A stretch of DNA of 6,459 nucleotides from Candidatus Cloacimonadota bacterium (GCA_021772705.1 JAJFLN010000048.1:1-6459); one strand, 5' to 3'; positions 1 through 6,316 are shown, counted from the stretch's first letter. The notes: generated by a model not told the origin, from the sequence alone. A program made the numbers and translations.

Positions 1-278
1 CGGCTTGGGGCCAGGCAGCCAGGAGCGTGGCGGGGAAGGGCGAACAGGGAACAGGCAACAGGGGACCGGGAACAGGCAAAGGAAAATTCAGTCCAGAATC
101 CAACACAACCAATAACATATGCCGGCAAGCAACCCTTCGAAAGCCAAGAATGAGCTGGCGACATGCTGATTCCCCATTGCCTGCTCCCGGTTCCCTGTTC
201 ACAAGGCACTTGGCGCAAACGAAATCAGGTGAATTCTCCGGCACATTCCTGGCTTCGGTGACACCCCCACCTACCCGG
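1..278. other. Non-coding region downstream of mrpG
   Basis: No convincing gene is visible here. The open frames are compositionally odd and run through repeats. The stretch contains the inverted repeat described separately. On the minus strand, directly after mrpG, there is a weak bulged hairpin (about 226-234 pairing with 245-251) followed by a T-rich tract in the direction of transcription. It could help terminate the operon but is too imperfect to call as an intrinsic terminator. Confidence 0.6.
47..200. repeat. Degenerate inverted repeat with tandem GGGAACAGG units
   Basis: Positions 56-82 match the reverse complement of 174-200 at 23 of 27 positions, with about 91 bases between the arms. 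In the left arm the 12-mer GGGAACAGGCAA occurs twice, at 47-58 and 68-79, with a 21-nt period, so a second partial register of the repeat exists. Such GGGAACAGG-type low-complexity units recur as dispersed intergenic repeats in many GC-rich bacterial genomes. In the mrp transcript the arms could form a long stem, but no T-run follows it, so it is more likely a REP/MITE-like dispersed repeat or an mRNA 3'-end stabiliser than an intrinsic terminator. Confidence 0.6.
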
Positions 279-884
279 TCAGGGCGTCTTCTTTGCCGGT
301 GTCTTCTTCGAGGGTGACTTCTTGCTGGCGGACTTCTTCGTCGCTGCCTTCTTGGCCGGTGATTTCCTGGCGACCGGGGTCGTACCGGAGCTCTTCTTCT
401 CTGCCGTCGGTTTCTTGACCGACGCCTTCTCAGCTTCCGGCGGTTTCGCTGCAGCCCCCTCGACCAGCTCGCCGTCGCTCCGAAGATAGGAGGGACTGCG
501 AGGCCCTCTTCTGGCTAGCCGCTGCAGGCCGCTGGAGAGTGCATGGGTCTCCGGGTCGTACCGGCCAGCCAGCTCATCCCGGATTGTCCGCTCCCAGAGA
601 GGAACTCCGACGACATGGGCGGCCCTTCCTATGACATGGGCCGCCACGGGAGCCGTCAGGAAAGTGAAAATGATGACGAAGATGGCCCTGGCGGCGACGC
701 TGACGTCGTCGGAAAAGTAGAGAGCCTGGGCCAGAAGCAAGCAGGAGACGCCCAGGGTGGCTGACTTGCTGGCCGCGTGTATCCGGGTGTAGATATCGGG
801 AAGCCTGAAGGCGCCAATACCGGCTACGAGACAGAAGGCGCCGCCGACGAGCATCAGGATCGAGGCCATCAGATCGAGGATCAC
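279..884 (-). CDS. mrpG: Mrp antiporter subunit G with Lys-rich C-terminal extension
   Basis: This is a small membrane subunit of the Mrp cation/proton antiporter, needed for a functional complex. Residues 1 to about 107 are a canonical MrpG/MnhG domain. There are three hydrophobic helices (about 5-25, 43-57 and 66-87), with the family signature FRLPDIYTRIHAASKSATLG (26-45) in the loop after helix 1 and the usual PLWERTIRDEL segment at 95-105. The start is GTG at 884. It overlaps the mrpF stop as GTGA, has GGAGGGG six bases upstream, and gives the usual family N-terminus; ATG at 869 would clip helix 1. MrpG proteins are normally about 110-130 residues, whereas this one has 201. Residues about 145-201 are low-complexity K/A/S/T/P, ending in five tandem pentapeptides of the type (S/T/A)-x-x-K-K. 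By the positive-inside rule the tail is cytoplasmic. The family assignment is firm; the tail's function is unknown. Confidence 0.95.
   Translation of the reverse strand: MILDLMASILMLVGGAFCLVAGIGAFRLPDIYTRIHAASKSATLGVSCLLLAQALYFSDDVSVAARAIFVIIFTFLTAPVAAHVIGRAAHVVGVPLWERTIRDELAGRYDPETHALSSGLQRLARRGPRSPSYLRSDGELVEGAAAKPPEAEKASVKKPTAEKKSSGTTPVARKSPAKKAATKKSASKKSPSKKTPAKKTP
288..362 (-). repeat. 15-bp tandem repeat encoding the MrpG pentapeptide tail
   Basis: Five consecutive 15-bp units encode SPAKK, AATKK, SASKK, SPSKK and TPAKK (MrpG residues 175-199). The Lys-Lys pair is kept in every unit, and upstream units (for example residues 170-174) are more degenerate. The DNA has diverged between units more than the Lys pattern has, which suggests selection on a basic, flexible tail rather than a very recent slippage expansion. 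The sequence resembles histone H1-like or AlgP-like C-termini. Confidence 0.85.
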
Positions 885-1153
885 GGTCGGCCCCTCCGTT
901 CTACGTAGGTGGCGAAGGCAATGGTCCCGACGAAGGAGAGCAGAGCCAGGACCACGGCGGCCTGCAGCAGCACGGGCTCCTTCACGTAGATGGTGTAGAT
1001 GGCGATGATGCCCACCACCAGCGTGGACGTCAGGTCCAGAGCCACCACTCGATCCGCCAGGGTCGGTCCCTGAGCCAGCCGCATCAGAGCGAAGAACATG
1101 GAGAAGGTGAGCATGGACAGGGTGACCTCCGCCACGATGGACACCAGCGTCAT
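881..1153 (-). CDS. mrpF: Mrp antiporter subunit F
   Basis: This 90-residue membrane protein of the MrpF/MnhF family has three predicted helices (about 6-26, 38-56 and 62-83). The diagnostic GPTLADRVVALD motif (29-40) lies between helices 1 and 2. Asp34 aligns with the conserved Asp (Asp32 in Bacillus) reported to be important for antiport, and Asp40 is also conserved. The length is typical for the family. The ATG at 1153 overlaps the mrpE stop as ATGA and has GGAGG seven bases upstream (1161-1165), so initiation is both coupled to mrpE and independently supported. The stop overlaps the GTG start of mrpG. MrpF has also been linked to bile-salt (cholate) efflux in some bacteria, which cannot be judged from this sequence. 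Confidence 0.95.
   Translation of the reverse strand: MTLVSIVAEVTLSMLTFSMFFALMRLAQGPTLADRVVALDLTSTLVVGIIAIYTIYVKEPVLLQAAVVLALLSFVGTIAFATYVERRGRP
891..897 (-). promoter_or_regulatory. Ribosome binding site of mrpG
   Basis: GGAGGGG on the minus strand lies six bases before the GTG at 884. It supports this GTG, rather than the internal ATG at 869, as the start of mrpG. The site lies inside the end of mrpF. Confidence 0.75.
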
Positions 1154-1623
1154 CGGAGCACCTCCAGCAGGCGCCTCTCCAGGCCTTCCTTCAGGGTTCG
1201 CTTCGACTCCAGGGCGTCATCGACGAACATATCGTGCACGTAGAGCACCTTCCGGTCATCGGAGACATCGAGGCTGAGAGTGCCCGGAGTCAGGGTGATG
1301 AGACAGGCGAGGAGGGTTATCTCCAGGTCCGTGGTGGCGTCCAGCGGCAGGGCGACGATGGCGGGACGGGCCGCCAGCGTAGGGGTCACCACATCGATGA
1401 AGACTCGCCAGTTGGCCGTGATCAGCTCTCCGATGAAGTAGAACAGAAACGAGATCGTGAGCCAGCACCGGCGGAAGTAATCCGTGGGCTTCATGGCGGG
1501 CTGCATGAACCAGAGGATGCAGAAGCTCAGCGCGAAGCCGACGGTGAGATTGGCGTGGCTGATGTCGCCGGTCATGGTGGCCCAGACGATGCTCAGGAAA
1601 ATGTTGGAAAGGAAGGTCATCAT
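1150..1623 (-). CDS. mrpE: Mrp antiporter subunit E
   Basis: This is the MrpE/MnhE membrane subunit, 157 residues and typical in length. Hydrophobic N-terminal segments (about 4-17, 25-41 and 54-70) are followed by the signature ITANWRVFIDVVTP (68-81). A soluble C-terminal domain contains LITLTPGTLSLDV (108-120) and the YVHDMFVDD strand-turn (128-136), all well-known MrpE features. I start it at the ATG at 1623, which overlaps the mrpD stop as ATGA. A second ATG follows immediately at 1620. The open frame extends upstream to 1776, but those extra 51 residues lie inside mrpD in another frame, are highly charged and unlike MrpE, so they are rejected. There is no strong Shine-Dalgarno, so translation probably depends on reinitiation after mrpD. 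MrpE is reported to be important for full activity but not always essential for assembly. Confidence 0.94.
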   Translation of the reverse strand: MMTFLSNIFLSIVWATMTGDISHANLTVGFALSFCILWFMQPAMKPTDYFRRCWLTISFLFYFIGELITANWRVFIDVVTPTLAARPAIVALPLDATTDLEITLLACLITLTPGTLSLDVSDDRKVLYVHDMFVDDALESKRTLKEGLERRLLEVLR

Positions 1624-3131
1624 GATCGGGTCCGCATCACCGCCTCGATGTACTCCGTCGGATCCATCAGCTGTCCTGCCGCTCGGTCGGCCAGGTTGAA
1701 GAAGGTCTCGGCGCCGATTCCGATTGTCAGGGTGATGAGCGCCAGAACCAGGATCGGCAGGATCATCGTCAAGCACATGGGCTCGTCGTCCGACCTGGGC
1801 TCATCCTCCCCTTCGGCCACGTCCGGCCTGGGTTTCCAGAACGCCTCGGCCCAGAGCTTGGTCATGGAGAAGAGGGTCAGGAGACTGACGAAGAGGGCCG
1901 TGGCCACGATGCAATACTGCTCGAGCCTCAGGCCGGCGATGACCAGTCCCAGCTTGGCGAAGAAGCCTGACAGGGGAGGCAAACCTGCGAGAGACATGGC
2001 GGGAATCAGGAACAGGACCGACAGGGATGGGTGGGTCTTGTACAGCCCTCCCAGCTTCTTCAGGTCGCCAGTTCCCCGCATTTTCTGTATGACGCCGCTG
2101 ACCAGGAACAGGTTGGTCTTCACGATGATGTGGTGAGTGATGTAGAAGACCGACGCCGTCAAGCTGAGCCGCGAATTCAGCCCCAGCCCCATGGTCATGT
2201 AGCCAATCTGGCTGACGATGTGGAACGACAGGACCCTGCGGAACTCGAACTGTGCCGCCGCTCCGAGAACGCCGCAGAGCATGGTCAGTCCCGACATGAT
2301 CAGGATTAGGTTGTGGGTGTAGACCACGTCCTGGACGAAGATCAAGGTGAAGACCCGGATCAGGGCGTAGACCCCGACCTTTGTCAGCAGGCCGGCGAAC
2401 ACGGCCGAAACGGCGGGAGGCGGCGTGTGATACGAAGACGGCAGCCAGAAGAACAGAGGGAACATGGCCGCCTTGATGCCAAAGGCGATGAGAAAGAACA
2501 TCGACAGGGTGGTCACCAGTCCCGGGTCAGCTGTCTGGGCCAGCTTCACCGAGAGGTCGGCCATGTTCAGCGTCCCCACTACTCCATACAGGATGCCGAT
2601 TCCCGCCAGGAACAAGGCCGACGAGACAAGATTGAGGGTCACGTACTTGAAGGCCCCCTCCATCTGCATCGGCGTGCCCCCCAGAGCGACCAGGACGAAG
2701 GAGGCCATCAACATGACCTCGAACCAGACGTACATGTTGAAGATGTCGCCGGTCAGGAAGCTGCCGCAGACACCCATCAGCAGCACATGGAGGAAGACGA
2801 AGTAACCATAGGACTGGCGTCTTTCGTCCACTCCATACCAGGAGTAGACGGCGACACAGAAGCCGATGATTCCCGCCAGCACGGCCATGATGGCGCTGAA
2901 GAGGTCCGCCACGATGGTGATCCCCACCGGGGCTGCCCAGCCGCCGATCTGGACAGACAGGATTCCAGTCCTCTCTACTTCCGACAGGAGTCTGAGTGTG
3001 CTCAGCAGGAGCAGGCCCGTGCCTCCGACCCCGATCCAGCGCTGGATCCAGAGCGATCTCCAGAACAGGAGTGAAATGGCCCCGGAGAGCAGGGGAATCA
3101 CGATGGGGAGGACCGGAAGGAGACTCAACAT
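1620..3131 (-). CDS. mrpD: Mrp antiporter subunit D (NuoL/M/N-like)
   Basis: This 503-residue proton-antiporter-type protein is homologous to NuoM/NuoN of complex I and is one of the two ion-translocating subunits. The expected buried charges are present. Glu138 sits in VWFEVMLMASF (135-145), matching Glu137 of Bacillus MrpD. Lys220 is in FGIKAAMFPLFFWLP (217-231), Lys251 in LLTKVGVYA (248-256), the His pair 333-334 with Lys338 in the helix around 327-345, and Lys393 in LPPLSGFFAKLG (384-395). About 14 transmembrane helices are expected. The ATG at 3131 has GAGGAGG five bases upstream (3137-3143) and overlaps the end of mrpC by 7 nt. An acidic stretch at 438-450 lies in the predicted cytoplasmic loop between the last two helices. 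It could also be called a NuoM-like protein, but the mrp neighbours settle the assignment. Confidence 0.96.
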   Translation of the reverse strand: MLSLLPVLPIVIPLLSGAISLLFWRSLWIQRWIGVGGTGLLLLSTLRLLSEVERTGILSVQIGGWAAPVGITIVADLFSAIMAVLAGIIGFCVAVYSWYGVDERRQSYGYFVFLHVLLMGVCGSFLTGDIFNMYVWFEVMLMASFVLVALGGTPMQMEGAFKYVTLNLVSSALFLAGIGILYGVVGTLNMADLSVKLAQTADPGLVTTLSMFFLIAFGIKAAMFPLFFWLPSSYHTPPPAVSAVFAGLLTKVGVYALIRVFTLIFVQDVVYTHNLILIMSGLTMLCGVLGAAAQFEFRRVLSFHIVSQIGYMTMGLGLNSRLSLTASVFYITHHIIVKTNLFLVSGVIQKMRGTGDLKKLGGLYKTHPSLSVLFLIPAMSLAGLPPLSGFFAKLGLVIAGLRLEQYCIVATALFVSLLTLFSMTKLWAEAFWKPRPDVAEGEDEPRSDDEPMCLTMILPILVLALITLTIGIGAETFFNLADRAAGQLMDPTEYIEAVMRTRS

Positions 3132-3472
3132 TCCGTCCTCCTCAGCTCATCGATGTCTTCCTGTCCTGTCGTCTGGTAGGTCCGATTCACCAGGGCCAGG
3201 GCGAATGCCGTCACGCCGAAGCTGATCACGATGGCCGTCAGCACCAGGGCTTGCGGGAGCGGATCGGCGTAGGGGGGCACCGGCGCCAGCGACCCGGGAG
3301 GGACCAGCGGAGCCCGGCCACGGGTCAGGCCTCCGGCGGCGAAGACGAGCAGGTTGCTGGCATGGCTCAGAAAGGAGAGTCCAATGATCAGTTTCACGAT
3401 GCTCCGTCGCAGGATCAGGTAGAAGCCCGCCGAGTAGAGGGCGCCGATCACGATTGCCAGCAAGAGGTTCAC
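3125..3472 (-). CDS. mrpC: Mrp antiporter subunit C (NuoK-like)
   Basis: This 115-residue NuoK-type membrane subunit sits in the complex between MrpA and MrpD. Three helices are visible (about 3-20, 26-47 and 75-96). It has the family motifs GLSFLSHASNLLVF (31-44) and DPLPQALVLTAIVISFG (70-86), with a Pro-rich extracytoplasmic loop between them (52-68). The length matches Bacillus MrpC closely. The start is GTG at 3472, one base after the mrpB stop, with GGAG at 3480-3483 seven bases upstream. Its first residues (MNLLLAIVIGALYSAG) give the normal family N-terminus. The last 7 bases overlap mrpD, whose strong ribosome site lies within the mrpC coding sequence. Confidence 0.95.
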   Translation of the reverse strand: MNLLLAIVIGALYSAGFYLILRRSIVKLIIGLSFLSHASNLLVFAAGGLTRGRAPLVPPGSLAPVPPYADPLPQALVLTAIVISFGVTAFALALVNRTYQTTGQEDIDELRRTEC

Positions 3473-3473
3473 G

Positions 3474-3887
3474 TCAGGACTCCGAGAGGGTGAAGATGAT
3501 GAGGAGCGTCACGCCCAGCACGACCAGGAAGACCCCCGTGTCGAAGATGACCGGAGTTCCCACACTGACGTGTCCCAGGCCGGAAAGGTCAAAGCCTCCC
3601 CAGAGGCCGGTCATGAACGCCTGTCCTCGAAAAGCCGAGAGGAGAGCGCTGCCCATGGCGAAGAGCAGTCCCGTTCCGATCAGGGTGTGAGGATCGGCGC
3701 GGAGCAGCTTCCTCGCGGAGGGCACATCGTGGGCGAAGGTGTGGAGGGCGAAGGAGGCGGCACCGATCAGGCCGGCGCAGAACCCGCCTCCAGGAACGTT
3801 GTGGCCGCTGAAGAGCAGGTAGACGGCGTAGAGCAGGAGTAGTGGGTGGAGCAGGCGACTCGCCGTGTGGAGGATCAGAGAATTCAT
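3474..3887 (-). CDS. mrpB: Mrp antiporter subunit B
   Basis: This 137-residue MnhB/MrpB-family membrane protein has four predicted helices (about 12-27, 35-52, 67-86 and 112-133). The diagnostic motif SGHNVPGGGFCAGLI (27-41) covers the first loop and the start of helix 2, and the last helix begins with TPVIFDTGVFLVVLG (111-125). The Gly-rich GGGF loop and the Asp116 region are strongly conserved in the family. The length is typical. The gene follows mrpA after a single base and has a near-perfect Shine-Dalgarno. Because mrpB is a separate gene, this is a group 1 (seven-gene) Mrp operon rather than the six-gene group 2 form in which mrpA and mrpB are fused. Confidence 0.95.
   Translation of the reverse strand: MNSLILHTASRLLHPLLLLYAVYLLFSGHNVPGGGFCAGLIGAASFALHTFAHDVPSARKLLRADPHTLIGTGLLFAMGSALLSAFRGQAFMTGLWGGFDLSGLGHVSVGTPVIFDTGVFLVVLGVTLLIIFTLSES
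3480..3483 (-). promoter_or_regulatory. Ribosome binding site of mrpC
   Basis: GGAG on the minus strand, inside the end of mrpB, lies seven bases before the GTG at 3472. It supports that non-ATG start, since no ATG in this frame would leave helix 1 intact. Confidence 0.6.
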
Positions 3888-3888
3888 A

Positions 3889-6174
3889 TCAGACCTCCTC
3901 CTCCTTCTCGGGCCGAAGCTTCATCAGGGCGAAGACCCCGAGGGCCGCCAGGGAGAGGACTGTGATCTCTCCCATGGTGTCGATCCCTCTGAAGTCCACC
4001 AGGATCACGTTGACCACGTTTCGACCGTGAGCCTCGGGGTAACTCTTCCGTGCCATCTCGGCGGAGATGGAGGGGGAAAACTGAACATCCAAGGCCGCGA
4101 TGACCAGGGTGGTCATCAGGGCGCCGAACATGATGGAGATCACGGCGTCACGGAAGCGGTGCCCCTTGCTCGACAGCCGCGTGAATCCCGGAAGGCTGTA
4201 GAGAACGAGGACGAAGAGGATCACCGTCAGTGTTTCGATGAGCAGCTGGGTCATGGCCAGGTCCGGAGCCCCGAAGGTGGCGAAGATCAGGGCGACGCCA
4301 TAGCCGACGATCCCAAGAGTTGCGATGGCTCCTAGGCGGGACTTCTGGAAGACCGCCGACACCGTGGCGGCCAGGATCACCGCCACCAGGATCACCTCGT
4401 GGAGGACCGGGGGCAGGTCGAATGGCAGAGAGAACGATCCCGCCCGGCTCACCAGGGTGTAGGTCGTCAGGGAGATGGTGGAGGCGAAGATGATGAGCAG
4501 ATAGTTCTTCAGGTAGCCGCTCTGGAGCAGGTCGGTCTGCCACCGGGCGAAAGCCATAAGGTTTGTCATGCACCGGTCGTAATTGGCTCCGGTGAACTCG
4601 TGGACAATCTCGTCGAAAGGGCGGAAGGCTCGCCGGATGTCCTCGATCCGGAGGTAGACGTAGACACCCATGGCCATGCTGAACAGACTGAGCACGAGGG
4701 CGAAGCTGAACCCGTGCCAGAGTCCCAGATGTGTCGGGAACCTGTAGCCCACAATCGACTTCATCGCCGGGCTGAGAAGTGTGTGCTCGATCAGGCCCGA
4801 GCGGACCCCGAAGAGCAGGCTGGTGCCGGCCAGGACCAGAGGCGGCATCCACATGCTCCAGTGCGCTTCCCGGACTCTACCGAGCTCTGAAGGCCGGGCT
4901 CCCAGGAATGGCCCCACCCCGACCAGGAGTCCCATACCGAGGTACAGGATTCCCGTGGTCACCACGGCTACCACGGCGGGAATCGCGAAGTATCCCATGT
5001 GCAAGGCAGACTCATAGAGAGCCTCCTTGGCGATGAAGCCGAACAGGGGTGGGATACCGCCCATGGAGAGAGCCGCCAGCCCGGCTGCCATGGCTGTCAT
5101 GGGCAGCGCCCCGGCCAGGCCGCCTACCTGCAAGATGTCCTTCTTGCCCGTCTGATGGTCCACGATACCGGCCACCAGAAAGAGGGCTCCCTTGTACAGG
5201 GCGTGGGCGACCAGGAACAGCATGGCAGCCTGAACGGCCTGGTCCGTGCCGAGGCCGATGAGCATGACCAGCGTGCCGAGACCGCTCACGGTGGAGAACG
5301 CCAGAATCCGCTTGAACACGGTCTGCCTGATGCCGACGAGGGCGCCGACGAGCATGGTGGTTCCCCCGAAGAGGGACAGGAGCGCGAACCACCAGGTCGT
5401 TCCACCCAGGATCGGGTTCATCCTGGCTAGCAGGTAGACGCCAGCCTTGACCATCGTGGCGGCGTGAAGATAGGCGCTGGCCGGCGTTGGGGCCGCCATG
5501 GCATTGGGAAGCCAGAAGTGGAAGGGAAACTGGGCCGACTTCGTGAATGCTCCGGCCAGGATCAACAGCAGGGCTGGAACATAGAGCGGGCTGCGGCGAA
5601 TCAGGACCCCGTTGGCCACCAGCTCCGAGATCTCCAGCGTACCGCCAATCTCTCCCAGAATGAGCAGGCCCGCCAGCATGGCCAGACCTCCGAGTCCCGT
5701 CACCAGAAGAGCTTGCAGGGCCGCCTTCCGGGCCTCCTCCTTCTCGTGGTCGAAGCCGATCAGGAAGTATGAGGTGATACTGGTCAACTCCCAGAAGATG
5801 AAGAGAGTGATCAGGTTGTCCGTCAGCACCACCCCGAGCATGGCCAGCATGAACGAGAGCAGGTAGAGGTTGAAGCGGTTCAGCTGAGGATGGTCCGCGA
5901 GATAACCGCCGGCGTAGATGGCGATGAGAGCGCCAATTCCGGAGATCAGGAGGGCGAAGAGCATCGATAGCCCATCCATCACGAGAGATATCTCGATCTC
6001 CAGGGAAGGGACCCAGGGAATCGAGAGTTGCAGCATCTGACCTGATGCGGTGCTGCTCAGGAAGTTCGAGAGCAACAGCACGATGGAGATCGGCATGAGA
6101 GCCACGACGTAGCTCGCAAGTGGTGCTCCTCCGTGATGTCCATGTCCGGCCTCGGCCGCGTGGTCGTGCTGCAT
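3889..6174 (-). CDS. mrpA: Mrp antiporter subunit A (NuoL-like, with MbhD/MbhE-like C-terminus)
   Basis: This 761-residue subunit is the largest of the Mrp complex; family members are about 750-800 residues with roughly 20 helices. The NuoL-like half has Glu129 in FWELTSI (127-133), Lys212 in AFTKSAQFPFHFWLP (209-223), His237 and Lys243 in SAYLHAATMVKAG (233-245), Lys328 in HALYKGALF (324-332), and Lys383 in PPLFGFIAKEAL (375-386). These are the charged residues of the proton path. The C-terminal half carries a DUF4040/MbhD-like segment (about 612-660, with Asp638 and Glu647) and an MbhE-like segment (about 719-751, NVILVDFRGIDTMGEI, Glu736) that is specific to MrpA. The ATG at 6174 is the first possible start, because an in-frame TGA lies 18 bases upstream. 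No good Shine-Dalgarno precedes it. The N-terminus before helix 1 is unusually His-rich (His3, 5, 11, 13, 14). No frameshift or missing key residue is seen. Confidence 0.96.
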   Translation of the reverse strand: MQHDHAAEAGHGHHGGAPLASYVVALMPISIVLLLSNFLSSTASGQMLQLSIPWVPSLEIEISLVMDGLSMLFALLISGIGALIAIYAGGYLADHPQLNRFNLYLLSFMLAMLGVVLTDNLITLFIFWELTSITSYFLIGFDHEKEEARKAALQALLVTGLGGLAMLAGLLILGEIGGTLEISELVANGVLIRRSPLYVPALLLILAGAFTKSAQFPFHFWLPNAMAAPTPASAYLHAATMVKAGVYLLARMNPILGGTTWWFALLSLFGGTTMLVGALVGIRQTVFKRILAFSTVSGLGTLVMLIGLGTDQAVQAAMLFLVAHALYKGALFLVAGIVDHQTGKKDILQVGGLAGALPMTAMAAGLAALSMGGIPPLFGFIAKEALYESALHMGYFAIPAVVAVVTTGILYLGMGLLVGVGPFLGARPSELGRVREAHWSMWMPPLVLAGTSLLFGVRSGLIEHTLLSPAMKSIVGYRFPTHLGLWHGFSFALVLSLFSMAMGVYVYLRIEDIRRAFRPFDEIVHEFTGANYDRCMTNLMAFARWQTDLLQSGYLKNYLLIIFASTISLTTYTLVSRAGSFSLPFDLPPVLHEVILVAVILAATVSAVFQKSRLGAIATLGIVGYGVALIFATFGAPDLAMTQLLIETLTVILFVLVLYSLPGFTRLSSKGHRFRDAVISIMFGALMTTLVIAALDVQFSPSISAEMARKSYPEAHGRNVVNVILVDFRGIDTMGEITVLSLAALGVFALMKLRPEKEEEV
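3893..3904 (-). promoter_or_regulatory. Strong ribosome binding site of mrpB
   Basis: A GGAGGAGGAGGT tract on the minus strand lies six bases (counting from AGGAGG) before the mrpB ATG at 3887. The same bases encode the acidic EEEV end of MrpA, so the Shine-Dalgarno is embedded in the final codons of the upstream gene. Confidence 0.85.
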
Positions 6175-6183
6175 TGAGGCTAG

Positions 6184-6212
6184 ACCGTATCACCCTCGCC
6201 GCGGCGAGGCAA
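6184..6212 (-). promoter_or_regulatory. Candidate mrp promoter enclosing a palindrome
   Basis: On the minus strand, TTGCCT (6212-6207) and TACGGT (6189-6184) are separated by 17 bases, and TG precedes the second box as in an extended -10. Transcription would start about three bases before the mrpA ATG, giving a nearly leaderless message, which would fit the lack of a Shine-Dalgarno. The boxes match the consensus only weakly, so this is a low-confidence candidate. Part or all of the promoter could lie farther upstream, near the 25-bp inverted repeat. Confidence 0.2.
6194..6209. promoter_or_regulatory. Perfect 16-bp palindrome upstream of mrpA
   Basis: CCTCGCCGCGGCGAGG is perfectly self-complementary and begins 20 bases upstream of the mrpA start. 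It could be an operator for a dimeric regulator or, if transcribed, a short GC hairpin in the leader. A palindrome between -35 and -10 would resemble MerR-type operators, but no regulator gene is in the window. Confidence 0.45.
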
Positions 6213-6233
6213 CCGGCTGTCCCTTGGGATCCG

Positions 6234-6316
6234 GGGACACACGACTGGACCCGAATTCGCCGTCGGCTGCCAGGCAGCACGGGCACCCCAGGAATTCGGG
6301 TCCAGTCGTGTGTCCC
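6234..6316. repeat. Perfect 25-bp inverted repeat
   Basis: The arms at 6234-6258 and 6292-6316 are exact reverse complements over 25 bases, each with an EcoRI-type GAATTC at its inner end. The 33-base loop holds a smaller palindrome, GCTGCC-A-GGCAGC (6266-6278). A stem this long and perfect is not expected by chance. It may be a dispersed palindromic repeat (REP/MITE-like) or the hairpin target of the adjacent intron-like sequence. Transcribed towards mrpA it would form a very stable structure. No T-run follows on either strand, so it is not a standard intrinsic terminator. Confidence 0.85.

Noticed and set aside
47..200. CRISPR array
   Set aside because: Only two short direct copies 21 nt apart and one inverted copy are present, with no repeat-spacer periodicity.
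27..317. Plus-strand open frame of 96 codons at the left edge
   Set aside because: It begins in the GGGAACAGG repeat, has low-complexity Gly/Thr composition, lacks a recognisable domain and runs into the antisense of mrpG.
1624..1776. 51-residue upstream extension of mrpE
   Set aside because: It lies within mrpD in another frame, is charged and unlike MrpE N-termini. The ATG overlapping the mrpD stop gives the standard length.
1234..2136. Long plus-strand open frame opposite mrpE and mrpD
   Set aside because: It is antisense to two clear genes, with charged, low-complexity translation typical of GC-rich shadow frames.
4148..4852. 234-codon minus-strand open frame inside mrpA
   Set aside because: Another out-of-frame shadow with Arg/Pro/His-rich composition and no family motif.
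1620..6174. Complex I (nuo) or membrane-bound hydrogenase (mbh/mbs) operon
   Set aside because: MrpA, C and D resemble NuoL, K and M/N, but the B, E, F and G subunits are all present and there are no hydrophilic redox or hydrogenase subunits, so an Mrp antiporter is the right call.
3889..6174. Fused mrpA-mrpB (group 2 operon)
   Set aside because: mrpA ends in TGA at 3889-3891 and mrpB begins one base later with its own ribosome site, so the two genes are separate.
6234..6316. Intrinsic terminator for an upstream gene
   Set aside because: The stem is long and perfect, but no T-run follows on either strand and the loop is 33 bases.
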